Shown one piece after another: positions 1 to 7,390 of a DNA stretch of 8,234 nt. The notes beneath the pieces are model-generated. The model was not told where the DNA came from. It was given only the letters and a program-made list of their open reading frames with translations, and searched no databases. Each line of letters begins with the position of its first letter. Position 1 is the first letter of the stretch. The translations under genes were made by a program, and so were the position numbers. The DNA is from Pseudomonadota bacterium (GTDB lineage: Bacteria; Pseudomonadota; Alphaproteobacteria; Rhizobiales; Xanthobacteraceae), in the NCBI GenBank assembly GCA_021823875.1, contig JAKAMD010000148.1:1-8234 (forward strand), written 5' to 3'.

Positions 1-352
1 GCTCGCGGCCGAAGGTATAGGCAACCAGGTTGATTGCCTCGGTGGCGTTGCGCGTGAAGATGATCTCTTCCTTGCGCTCGGCGTTGATGAAGCGCTGCAC
101 GGTCTCGCGCGCCCCCTCATAGGCCTCGGTCGCCTCGTTGGCGAGGTAATGCAGGCCGCGGTGCACATTGGCGTATTGCTCGGTATAGGCCTTATGCAGG
201 CGATCGAGCACGGCCTGCGGCTTCTGTGCCGAGGCGGCGTTGTCGAGATAGACCAGCGGCTTGCCATAGACCTTGAGCGCCAGCGCGGGAAAATCCGCGC
301 GGATGCGGGCAACGTCATAGGCGCCATTGGTCACAGCCGGATGCATGGTCAT
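1..352 (-). CDS. sufS: Cysteine desulfurase SufS (group II), N-terminal part, cut by the window edge
   Basis: SufS is a PLP enzyme that takes sulfur from cysteine and passes it, as a persulfide, to the SufBCD scaffold. The 117 codons present read as the SufS N-terminus: DFPAL near residue 20, then the diagnostic YLDNAASAQKP, a VHRGLHYLANEATEAYE block, and FTRNATEAINLVAYTFG at the edge. The AASAQKP and VHRG segments match group II (SufS) rather than group I (IscS/NifS) enzymes. The catalytic lysine and cysteine lie outside the window, so activity cannot be judged. The start ATG (352-350) overlaps the sufD TGA as ATGA, which points to translational coupling; a GGGG tract lies about 7 nt upstream. 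A second in-frame ATG at 346 is a possible alternative start. It is the last gene of the operon visible here; family members are usually about 410 residues long. Confidence 0.95.
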   Translation of the reverse strand, partial: MTMHPAVTNGAYDVARIRADFPALALKVYGKPLVYLDNAASAQKPQAVLDRLHKAYTEQYANVHRGLHYLANEATEAYEGARETVQRFINAERKEEIIFTRNATEAINLVAYTFGRE

Positions 353-1677
353 CCCCGTGCCCCCAGCCAGCGCACCGCCGCGAAGGTCAGCGCCTCACGG
401 ATGCCCTCGTGTTCGATTTCCTCCAGCGCCTCGCCGATGAAGGACTGGATCAACAGCGATTCCGCTTCCTTCGCGCCGATGCCGCGCGACATCAGATAGA
501 ACATCAGGCCCGGATCGAGCGCGCTGGCGGTAGCGCCGTGCCCGCAGGCCACGTCGTCGGCGAAAATCTCCAGCTCCGGCTTGTTGTCGCTCTCGGCCTC
601 GTCCGACAGCATGAGCGCACGCGTCATCATCTTAGCGTCGGTCTTCTGCGCATGCGGCTCGACCACGATCTTGCCCTGGAACACGCCGTGGCTCTGATCG
701 TCCAGCACCGCCTTGAACTGCTCGCGGCTCGCGCAATGGCCGGCGGCATGGTCGATCAAAAGCGTGGTGTCGACATGCTCCTTGCCGCGCAACAGGCTGA
801 CCCCGCGGATATTGCCTTGCGTGTCCTCGCCGGCAAAGCGAATGAAGTGTTGGTTGCGCACCACACCGGAATCGCTGGTGAAGGCGAAAGTATCGAACAT
901 GGCGCCGGCACCGACCGACGCCAGCAGGCTCGCCACATGTAGCGCCTTGGCGCGCGTGATCTTGTAATAATCCGCCTTGGCGTCATCGCCGACCACCAAT
1001 TCGAGCACGGCGTTGACCTGGGCCTCGCTGCTGTCGTGGTCCTCGATGATCGTCACCTGCGCGCCCTTGCCGATCACCACCAGCGAGCGCACGAAGCTCG
1101 CGCTCGGCTTGTCGCTGCCGGACGCGAAGACGAGATGGATAGGCCGCTGCAGGGTCGTATCATCTGCCACACGGATCACCGCGCCGTCGCCCATGAAGGC
1201 AGTGTTGAGCGCCACCGCCATATCCTCCGTGGCAAAGGTCTTGCCGACATGCTCGGCGACCAGCGCATCGCCCAAGTTCCCGGTATTGGCGAGCGCTTCG
1301 GCGAGCGAACCGACGGTCAGTCCCGCTTCCGGCGTCAGATCGGACAGTTCCGGCGCAAAGGCGCCGTCGACGAATACCAGCCGCCGGCAATCGACGCCGG
1401 CGAGGATCTGGCCGGCCTCCTTGGCGCGCGCCTTGGCCGCCGCGTCGGGCGCCGGCGCCAACGGATAAGCCTCGCGCATCAGCATGCGCAGGTCGGTGTA
1501 TTTCCACTCCTCGACACGGCGATGCGGCAGCCCGCTTGCCTCGAAGCGCTGGAAAGCGTCGGCACGCAAATCCGCCAGTGCGCCCTTGCCCACCAACTTG
1601 CCGCGCGCAGCCTCATAGGCCGCGGTCAGCGCCTGCTCGGCGGGAGTCTTCATGGGGGTAACGTCAGCCATTAACAT
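349..1677 (-). CDS. sufD: Fe-S cluster scaffold subunit SufD
   Basis: SufD pairs with SufB and two SufC ATPases to form the cytosolic SufBC2D scaffold on which Fe-S clusters are built. The 442-residue product has the family pattern: a variable helical N-terminus with RRVEEWKYTDLR near residues 53-64, a long beta-helix core, and a conserved C-terminal block with CGHGATASALDPGLMFYLMSRGI starting at Cys378. His380 in that block aligns by motif with E. coli SufD His360, which lies at the SufB-SufD cluster-assembly interface, so the protein looks functional. The start is uncertain: ATG 1677 has AAGG only 4 nt upstream, whereas ATG 1671 (MADVTPMKTP) has the same AAGG at 10 nt. The 125-bp gap from sufC is almost wholly a palindromic repeat ending 13 nt before the first ATG. 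The stop overlaps the sufS start. Confidence 0.97.
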   Translation of the reverse strand: MLMADVTPMKTPAEQALTAAYEAARGKLVGKGALADLRADAFQRFEASGLPHRRVEEWKYTDLRMLMREAYPLAPAPDAAAKARAKEAGQILAGVDCRRLVFVDGAFAPELSDLTPEAGLTVGSLAEALANTGNLGDALVAEHVGKTFATEDMAVALNTAFMGDGAVIRVADDTTLQRPIHLVFASGSDKPSASFVRSLVVIGKGAQVTIIEDHDSSEAQVNAVLELVVGDDAKADYYKITRAKALHVASLLASVGAGAMFDTFAFTSDSGVVRNQHFIRFAGEDTQGNIRGVSLLRGKEHVDTTLLIDHAAGHCASREQFKAVLDDQSHGVFQGKIVVEPHAQKTDAKMMTRALMLSDEAESDNKPELEIFADDVACGHGATASALDPGLMFYLMSRGIGAKEAESLLIQSFIGEALEEIEHEGIREALTFAAVRWLGARG

Positions 1678-1690
1678 TCAGCCTTAGTTC

Positions 1691-1793
1691 GTCATTCCGG
1701 GGCGCCGCGAAGCGGCGAACCCGGAATCCAGATATAAACACCACACTTGCCTCTGGATTCCGGGCTCGCGCATTCGGCGCGCCCCGGAATGAC
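1691..1793. repeat. Large palindromic intergenic repeat (two 42-nt arms) between sufC and sufD
   Basis: Arms at 1691-1732 and 1752-1793 are reverse complements at 36 of 42 positions and flank a 19-nt AT-richer loop. The outer ends (GTCATTCCGGGGCGC) and the inner ends (CCCGGAATCCAGA) match perfectly; the mismatches are all in the middle. The left arm carries its own small hairpin, CGCCGC-GAA-GCGGCG. GTCATTCCGGG palindromes of this type are, from memory, dispersed in many copies in Bradyrhizobium-related genomes. No flanking target duplication is visible. In the suf mRNA this would form a very stable hairpin between the sufC stop (9 nt away) and the sufD start (13 nt away). It has no downstream T-run, so it does not look like a simple intrinsic terminator. 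Confidence 0.93.
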
Positions 1794-1802
1794 AGAGGGA
1801 TA

Positions 1803-2558
1803 TTACGCCGCCTCGCCGACATATTCGGCATAGCCCTTGGCCTCGAGCTCGAGCGCTAGTTCCTTGCCGCCCGTGCGCACCACCTTTCCCTTGGCCATCA
1901 CGTGCACAACGTCGGGTACGATGTAGTTCAACAACCGCTGGTAATGCGTGATGACGATCATCGAGCGTTCCGGCGAGCGTAGCCGGTTGACGCCGTCGGC
2001 CACGACCTTGAGCGCGTCGATGTCGAGGCCGGAATCGGTCTCGTCGAGCACGGCCAGCCGCGGCTGCAGCACCGCCATCTGCAAGATTTCCTGACGCTTC
2101 TTCTCGCCGCCGGAAAAGCCGACATTGACCCCGCGCTTCAGCATGTCCGCGCTGATGCCGAGATGAGCCGAAGTCTCGCGCACCAACTTCATGAATTCGG
2201 GCGTCGAGACCTCGCCCTCGCCGCGCGTCTTGCGCTGCGCGTTGAGCGACGTGCGCAGGAAGGTCATGGTGGCAACGCCCGGCACTTCGACCGGATACTG
2301 GAAGGCAAGGAACACGCCCTTGGCAGCGCGCTCGTCGGGCGCCATCTCTAGGATGCTTTCGCCGTTAAGCAGGATGTCACCCTCGGTGATCTGGTAGCCG
2401 GGCTTGCCGGCCAGTACGTAAGCGAGCGTCGACTTGCCGGAGCCGTTCGGCCCCATGATCGCGGCCACCTGACCCTTCTCGACCGTCAACGTCAGGCCCT
2501 TGAGGATCTTCTTGTCCTCGACCTCGACATGCAAATTCTTGATTTCCAAAAACGACAT
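1803..2558 (-). CDS. sufC: Fe-S assembly ATPase SufC
   Basis: SufC is the soluble ABC-type ATPase of the SUF scaffold; ATP-driven SufC dimerisation reshapes SufB-SufD during cluster assembly. The 251-residue product has every nucleotide-binding motif: Walker A GPNGSGKST (36-44), Q-loop Gln87 in AFQYP, signature FSGGEKKRQE (148-157), Walker B ending LAVLDETDSGLD (168-179, catalytic Glu173) and switch His205 in ITHYQ. The ETDSGLD form and GGEKKR signature are typical of SufC rather than transporter ATPases. Length is normal for the family. I place the start at MSFLEIKNLHV rather than at an in-frame ATG 60 nt upstream, because homologues begin here, a purine-rich AAGAAGAG lies just ahead, and the longer form would run back over the end of the preceding gene. 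It follows the small membrane protein by 23 nt. Confidence 0.97.
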   Translation of the reverse strand: MSFLEIKNLHVEVEDKKILKGLTLTVEKGQVAAIMGPNGSGKSTLAYVLAGKPGYQITEGDILLNGESILEMAPDERAAKGVFLAFQYPVEVPGVATMTFLRTSLNAQRKTRGEGEVSTPEFMKLVRETSAHLGISADMLKRGVNVGFSGGEKKRQEILQMAVLQPRLAVLDETDSGLDIDALKVVADGVNRLRSPERSMIVITHYQRLLNYIVPDVVHVMAKGKVVRTGGKELALELEAKGYAEYVGEAA

Positions 2559-2581
2559 GGTCTCTTCTTTCCAGCTCTTTT

Positions 2582-2848
2582 CTATTGCTTCTTGTCGGCG
2601 CCCCAGCGCCACTTCCATTCACCGTCGGTTCGCCGCCGCGACAGGCGAGCAAACCAGATCGTCATGCCCGCGATGACGGCCGCCCACGCCAGCCAGGCGA
2701 TCAGATTGGAACGTTCCACCAGCAGGTTCATGGCGACAATCGAACCGGCCAGGATTACGGCCACGACGAGGGTCACCGCCCAACCTTCCCAGGTCACGGG
2801 TGTTGCGCCGTAGCCGTAGCGTTTCGGCCTGAACCAATAGTAGGTCAT
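2582..2848 (-). CDS. Small two-helix membrane protein of unknown function inside the suf operon
   Basis: This 88-residue product is not a known SUF component and I cannot assign a function. It begins with an aromatic and basic segment, WFRPKRYGYGATPVTWEGW (residues 5-23), followed by two predicted transmembrane helices at about 22-44 and 47-67, and a strongly basic, Trp-rich tail (RLSRRRTDGEWKWRWGADKKQ). I recall the FxPKRYGYG...TWxGW opening from small uncharacterised membrane proteins in other proteobacteria, not always beside suf genes. The ATG lies 3 nt after the sufB stop and the TAG lies 23 nt before sufC, so it is almost certainly co-transcribed and probably translated by coupling to sufB; no strong Shine-Dalgarno is seen. 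Both helices and the charge bias support a real protein. Position suggests, without proving, a link to Fe-S assembly at the membrane. Confidence 0.88.
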   Translation of the reverse strand: MTYYWFRPKRYGYGATPVTWEGWAVTLVVAVILAGSIVAMNLLVERSNLIAWLAWAAVIAGMTIWFARLSRRRTDGEWKWRWGADKKQ

Positions 2849-2851
2849 GGC

Positions 2852-4375
<1,524 letters not shown>

Positions 4376-4471
4376 TCTTCCCTCCGCTCACGGTGTCAAG
4401 GACCGCGGGTTGGATGTGTCGGTTATGGTCGGTTCAGTTCGCTCTCGGCGATGATCCCTGCTGACGCCGCC

Positions 4472-5632
4472 TCAGGCGGCCATGACCGGATTCTGTTGCT
4501 TAATAAGTAAGCCGGAAACCACTTTAGTCAAAGCGGCCAGCCATTTTTCGATGTCGTGTTCCCCAGTCGACCAGCCCAGGCTGAGGCGCAGCGCACCGGC
4601 AGCCAGCGCCGGTTCCACGCCCATGCCCTTGAGCACGGTCGAGGCGGCCACTTTGCCGGACGAGCAAGCGGCCCCGGAAGACAGCGCTATCCCATTGAGA
4701 TCAAAGGCAATCAAGGCGGTTTCCGCCTTCAGCCCGGAGACCGCGAACAGGCTGGTATTGGGCAGCCGCGCGGCGCCCTCGCCGAAGATGACCGCCTGCG
4801 GGAACGCTGCCTTCAGGCCGGCTTCCGCGCGCTCGCGCAGGTCCGCCATGCGTGTCGCTTCCGCCTGCCTCCCGGCGGCGGCGGCGCGTGCTGCGGCACC
4901 GAAGCCGGCGATAGCGGCCACGTTCTCGGTTCCCGCGCGCAGGCCCCGCTCTTGCCCGCCACCACGGATCAGTGGCTCGACCTGGATGTCATTGCGGCGG
5001 ACCAGCGCCCCGATGCCCTGCGGACCGCCCAGCTTGTGGGCGGACAGGCTCATCAGGTCCGCGCCGAGCACCTCGATGTCGCATTCGATACGGCCGGCGC
5101 CCTGCACCGCGTCCACATGGAGCAAGCCGCCCGCTTCGTGCACGATCTGCGCGATTGGCGCGATCGGCTGGATGACGCCGGTCTCGTTGTTGGCGAGCAT
5201 GACCGCCACAAGCGGCCTATCGCTCCGCGCCAAGGCGATCCTAAGGGCATCAAGATCGACCACGCCGTCGGCGTCGACTGGCAGGATTTCGACCTCTTCC
5301 GGCGCGAAACGGCCGCTGCTCAGCACCGAAGGGTGCTCGACGGCCGAGACGAACAGCCGGTCGCGGCGCCCCGCCCCGCCCACAGACGGGGTCAGCGCCA
5401 TTGTATTGGCCTCGGTCGCCCCGGAGGTGAAAGTGACCTGGACCGGCCTCGCCCCGACCAGGGCTGCGACCTCGGCGCGTGCCGATTCGATCAGCTGGCG
5501 GGCCGCCCGGCCCTCGGCATGCACCGAGGAGGCATTTCCGGGCCCCTCCAGTGCCCGCAGCATGGCATCGCGCGCCTCCGGCCGCAGAAGGGCCGTCGCG
5601 TTCCAGTCGAGATAGGTGCGGTGCGTCGCCAT
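4472..5632 (-). CDS. iscS: Cysteine desulfurase, group I (NifS/IscS-like), first gene of the suf operon
   Basis: This is a PLP-dependent class V aminotransferase-fold enzyme that releases sulfur from cysteine. The 386-residue product starts with the typical YLDWNAT (7-13) and has SGATEAN (70-76), PLP-stacking His100 in AVEHPSV, NNETG (148-152), Asp174 and Gln177 in HVDAVQG, the Schiff-base lysine Lys200 in SAHKLGGPQG, and the sulfur-carrying Cys323 in SSGAACSSGKV. The longer catalytic-loop region places it in group I, unlike SufS at the other end of the operon. Many alphaproteobacterial annotations call this gene iscS, nifS or sufS2; the symbol is a convention here, since no other isc genes are seen. 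No good Shine-Dalgarno precedes the ATG, but the start fits homologues. A putative Irr box lies 140 nt upstream, and sufB follows after 96 nt. Confidence 0.95.
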   Translation of the reverse strand: MATHRTYLDWNATALLRPEARDAMLRALEGPGNASSVHAEGRAARQLIESARAEVAALVGARPVQVTFTSGATEANTMALTPSVGGAGRRDRLFVSAVEHPSVLSSGRFAPEEVEILPVDADGVVDLDALRIALARSDRPLVAVMLANNETGVIQPIAPIAQIVHEAGGLLHVDAVQGAGRIECDIEVLGADLMSLSAHKLGGPQGIGALVRRNDIQVEPLIRGGGQERGLRAGTENVAAIAGFGAAARAAAAGRQAEATRMADLRERAEAGLKAAFPQAVIFGEGAARLPNTSLFAVSGLKAETALIAFDLNGIALSSGAACSSGKVAASTVLKGMGVEPALAAGALRLSLGWSTGEHDIEKWLAALTKVVSGLLIKQQNPVMAA

Positions 5633-5772
5633 ACGATGGTAATGCGTTACTGATTTCGGGCTAGCCCCTGCAAAAAGCTTGCTTTTCGCCCTATCTATCG
5701 TGCTAGAAGCCGCCGTTCGCAGGAGCCAACTTATAGCCTGTGTCGCGGCGCTGAACAGCGAAAAACGCTATA

Positions 5773-5789
5773 TTTAGAATGGTTCTAAA
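5773..5789. promoter_or_regulatory. Putative Irr box (iron control element, ICE)
   Basis: The sequence is a perfect inverted repeat, TTTAGAA-TGG-TTCTAAA, with 7-bp arms and a 3-bp spacer. This is the form I recall for the ICE/Irr box bound by Irr, the haem-responsive Fur-family regulator of Rhizobiales. Irr typically represses genes for iron use, including Fe-S assembly, under iron limitation, and activates iron uptake. It lies 140 nt upstream of the first gene of the suf operon and 95 nt upstream of the divergent hydrolase, so it could act on either. Placement ahead of a suf operon supports the call; no irr gene is in the window and binding is not shown. Confidence 0.8.
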
Positions 5790-5838
5790 CTGTGCTGGTC
5801 GGTCGCTCATGGCTCGCCGGCGCACTCAGTCCACCCCG

Positions 5839-5863
5839 ATGCCGCCGAATTGGGCGGCGGCAT
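5839..5863 (+). promoter_or_regulatory. Hairpin in the 5' leader of the hydrolase gene
   Basis: ATGCCGCCG (5839-5847) and its exact reverse complement (5855-5863) can form a 9-bp stem with a 7-nt loop, AATTGGG. It ends 8 nt before the GAGG ribosome site and 21 nt before the start codon. No T-run follows, so it is not an intrinsic terminator. It could stabilise the leader or affect translation. GC-rich sequence forms such stems by chance fairly often, so a role is unproven. Confidence 0.4.
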
Positions 5864-5884
5864 GCCGGTTCGAGGTCGATCGCA

Positions 5885-6547
5885 ATGCCTGAGGTTATCT
5901 TCACCGGTCCCGCCGGACGCATCGAGGGCCGTTACCACCCGGCGCGCCAGAAGAACGCGCCGATCGCCATCGTGCTGCACCCGCATCCGCAGTTTGGCGG
6001 CACGATGAACCATCAGATCATCTACCAGCTCTACTACGCCTTCGTGCACCGCGGCTTTTCCGCCCTGCGCTTCAACTTCCGCGGCGTCGGCCGCAGCCAG
6101 GGCTCGTTTGACCACGGCACCGGCGAATTGTCGGATGCGGCGGCGGCGCTCGACTGGGCGCAGACCATCAATCCGGAAGCCAAGAGCTGCTGGATCGCCG
6201 GCTTCTCTTTCGGCGCCTGGATTGGCATGCAGCTGCTGATGCGCCGGCCGGAGGTCGAGGGCTTCATCTCGATCTGCCCGCCCGCCAATCTCTACGACTT
6301 CTCGTTCCTGGCGCCCTGCCCGTCGTCCGGCCTGATCATCCATGGCGACAAGGACGCGGTGGTGCCGCACAAGGACGTGACCACCCTGGTCGAGAAACTG
6401 AAGACGCAGAAGGGCATCGTGATCGAACAGAAGGTGGTGCCGGGCGCCAACCACTTCTTCGATGGCAAAGTCGAGACGCTGCTCGAGCAGGTCAGCGCTT
6501 ATCTCGACAAGCGGCTGAAGATCGAGCGCAAGCCGAGCGCGGCGTAA
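5885..6547 (+). CDS. Alpha/beta-fold hydrolase (COG2945-like), substrate unknown
   Basis: This 220-residue cytosolic protein belongs to the small alpha/beta hydrolases of the COG2945 type. It shows HPHPQFGGTMNH (32-43) near the oxyanion region, FNFRGVGRSQGSFDHG (64-78), the nucleophile elbow GFSFGAW with Ser108, HGDKDAVVP with likely catalytic Asp157, and GANHFF with His190, so the catalytic triad is complete. No signal peptide is seen. I chose ATG 5885 because GAGG (5872-5875) stands 9 nt upstream and homologues begin near here; an in-frame ATG at 5792 would add 31 residues of unlikely, Arg-rich sequence translated from the leader hairpin. It is divergent from the suf operon and shares its control region with the Irr-box-like site. 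An esterase or lipase-like activity is plausible, but the natural substrate cannot be read from sequence. Confidence 0.93.
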   Translation: MPEVIFTGPAGRIEGRYHPARQKNAPIAIVLHPHPQFGGTMNHQIIYQLYYAFVHRGFSALRFNFRGVGRSQGSFDHGTGELSDAAAALDWAQTINPEAKSCWIAGFSFGAWIGMQLLMRRPEVEGFISICPPANLYDFSFLAPCPSSGLIIHGDKDAVVPHKDVTTLVEKLKTQKGIVIEQKVVPGANHFFDGKVETLLEQVSAYLDKRLKIERKPSAA

Positions 6548-6580
6548 GCGTACGCCTCGCGCGCCAGACTTCGACGGGAA

Positions 6581-6610
6581 GGCCGGGCTTGCCCGGCCAT
6601 TTTCGTTTTG
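6581..6610 (+). terminator. Intrinsic terminator after the hydrolase gene
   Basis: GGCCGGG (6581-6587) pairs exactly with CCCGGCC (6592-6598) across a CTTG loop, and the T-rich tract ATTTTCGTTTT follows (6599-6609). It starts 33 nt after the hydrolase stop, which fits termination of that single-gene transcript. Confidence 0.85.
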
Positions 6611-6857
6611 GGCCCGCTGTTTGCTCCGCGAAATACAGACCCGCATACCTTGTTCGTCGCAAGAGCCCTGATGCTGCGAGAATCTGACTCACACCGATTG
6701 AATTTGCCTGTTCATTCCCGTCCCCGCTTGCGCGGGGACGAACTGAGAGTGAGCGTTTCGATCCGAACGGACCAACCTTTCGTCCTTTTTCACGGCGTGC
6801 ACGACGGCGTGAGCGACGAACTCGCTCTTTGTCGAAATCGTCAACGAAGCAGATCTA
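6611..6857. other. Gene-free stretch after the hydrolase terminator
   Basis: I see no convincing gene here. The open frames on either strand lack family motifs, good ribosome sites and normal composition. The stretch contains the compact GC-rich hairpin at 6719-6740 (listed separately) and a weaker stem, GAGCGA-CGAAC-TCGCTC (6811-6827), followed by TTTGT, which could be a poor rightward terminator. A minus-strand frame here reads FVPAQAGTG across the hairpin repeat, a typical sign of translated repeat sequence rather than protein. Confidence 0.5.
6719..6740. repeat. Short GC-rich palindrome, REP-like
   Basis: CGTCCCCGC (6719-6727) and GCGGGGACG (6732-6740) are exact reverse complements around a TTGC loop, preceded by CATTCC (6713-6718). 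Hairpins of this CGTCCCCGC...GCGGGGACG form are, from memory, dispersed in Bradyrhizobium-type genomes. No T-run follows on either strand, so terminator function is unlikely. Only this copy is in the window, so its repeat status rests on recall. Confidence 0.6.
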
Positions 6858-7145
6858 CTACCGATGTAAGCCGGCGCCGACGCGAATGAGCCAATCGGCG
6901 GCCTGTAACAGTTCGGCGCGGGCACGCCACGGCGTTTGCACCCAATGTCGCGTCAGAAGAATCGTCGCTTTCTCGGAAAACCCGTTGGCGCCATGATTAT
7001 CGACAAACCGCTTCAACGCCTCGAGACAACGTTCTCGCTCAATCCGCAAATGATCGCGGCTCACGCGCGCGCGGCCTTGCGGCGTCCTGCGTGATTGGAC
7101 CGCCAAACCCGCGTGGTGAAGCCGATCTGACTCCGACAACGACAT
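6858..7145 (-). CDS. Possible small hypothetical protein (95 residues)
   Basis: I do not recognise a named family. From ATG 7145 the frame encodes 95 residues: a basic N-terminal half (SRRTPQGRARVSRDHLRIERERC) and a helical C-terminal half (LEALKRFVDNHGANGFSEKATILLTRHWVQTPWRARAELLQAADWLIRVGAGL). The second half looks like a soluble helical domain with regular hydrophobic spacing and resembles uncharacterised small rhizobial proteins that I recall only vaguely. The start is supported by CAGGA 8 nt upstream; the frame stays open to a TTG at 7226, which would add 27 residues. No signal peptide or membrane helix is seen. A perfect 26-bp palindrome lies 92 nt upstream of this ATG (11 nt upstream of the TTG). 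No terminator follows on the minus strand. It could be a decayed or spurious frame. Confidence 0.5.
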   Translation of the reverse strand: MSLSESDRLHHAGLAVQSRRTPQGRARVSRDHLRIERERCLEALKRFVDNHGANGFSEKATILLTRHWVQTPWRARAELLQAADWLIRVGAGLHR

Positions 7146-7237
7146 CGAAGAATCCTGGCAATCCGGGAATGCGTTGTGGATCGAACGATAGGTACCGGCC
7201 GCCTCAAGACGCGAATAGCTTCGCAAAGCGGCCGCAT

Positions 7238-7263
7238 AAATGTTGCATAAACATGCAACATTT
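7238..7263. promoter_or_regulatory. Perfect 26-bp operator-like palindrome
   Basis: AAATGTTGCAT (7238-7248) and its exact reverse complement ATGCAACATTT (7253-7263) flank AAAC. Arms of 11 bp with a short spacer suit a homodimeric helix-turn-helix repressor. It lies just upstream of the minus-strand small frame and 275 nt upstream of the MFS start. It is much more AT-rich than its surroundings. An RNA hairpin is also possible, but there is no T-run next to it and the stem is not GC-rich. The regulator cannot be named. Confidence 0.6.
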
Positions 7264-7390
7264 CAATGCCTTAGCTAGTTGCCTATGACCTTTTGTCTAA
7301 TACGAATGGCGGACTGACATGAGGCCGGCCGCACCATAGCCTACCCAACCAGCGTCGCCGGATTCCTTCCGAATAAAGCCGGCGGCGCTC

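Larger units (their letters stand above)
5633..5884. other. Divergent intergenic control region between the suf operon and the hydrolase
   Basis: This 252-bp spacer holds the start regions of both divergent genes. Besides the iron box and the leader hairpin listed separately, it contains small palindromes: GGGCTAGCCC (5658-5667), AAAAGC-TT-GCTTTT (5673-5686) and AGCG-AAAAA-CGCT (5757-5769). A TATAAG reading leftward (5735-5730) could be a -10 element for the suf operon, with the iron box then lying just upstream of its -35 region, but no good -35 hexamer is visible, so the promoter is a weak guess. No convincing promoter was found for the hydrolase gene. Confidence 0.5.

Noticed and set aside
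1691..1793. The sufC-sufD palindrome as an intrinsic terminator or a transposon-derived element
   Set aside because: There is no T-run on either side and no flanking target duplication; sufD and sufS continue intact in the same direction, so full termination here is unlikely.
4376..4410. TTGACA just upstream of sufB (minus strand) as a -35 element
   Set aside because: At 17 nt spacing the -10 would fall on the start codon with no matching hexamer, so it cannot drive sufB.
4482..5653. Two long plus-strand frames opposite the group I cysteine desulfurase
   Set aside because: Both are shadows of a gene with intact catalytic motifs; their products are low-complexity Ala, Arg, Ser and Pro-rich strings.
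5807..6646. A 279-codon minus-strand frame opposite the alpha/beta hydrolase
   Set aside because: It lies antisense to a gene with a full catalytic triad, and it runs through the intrinsic terminator and the divergent control region.
6608..6925. Overlapping frames on both strands in the stretch after the hydrolase
   Set aside because: No ribosome site or family motif is seen, and one reads through the hairpin repeat as FVPAQAGTG, a pattern typical of translated dispersed repeats.
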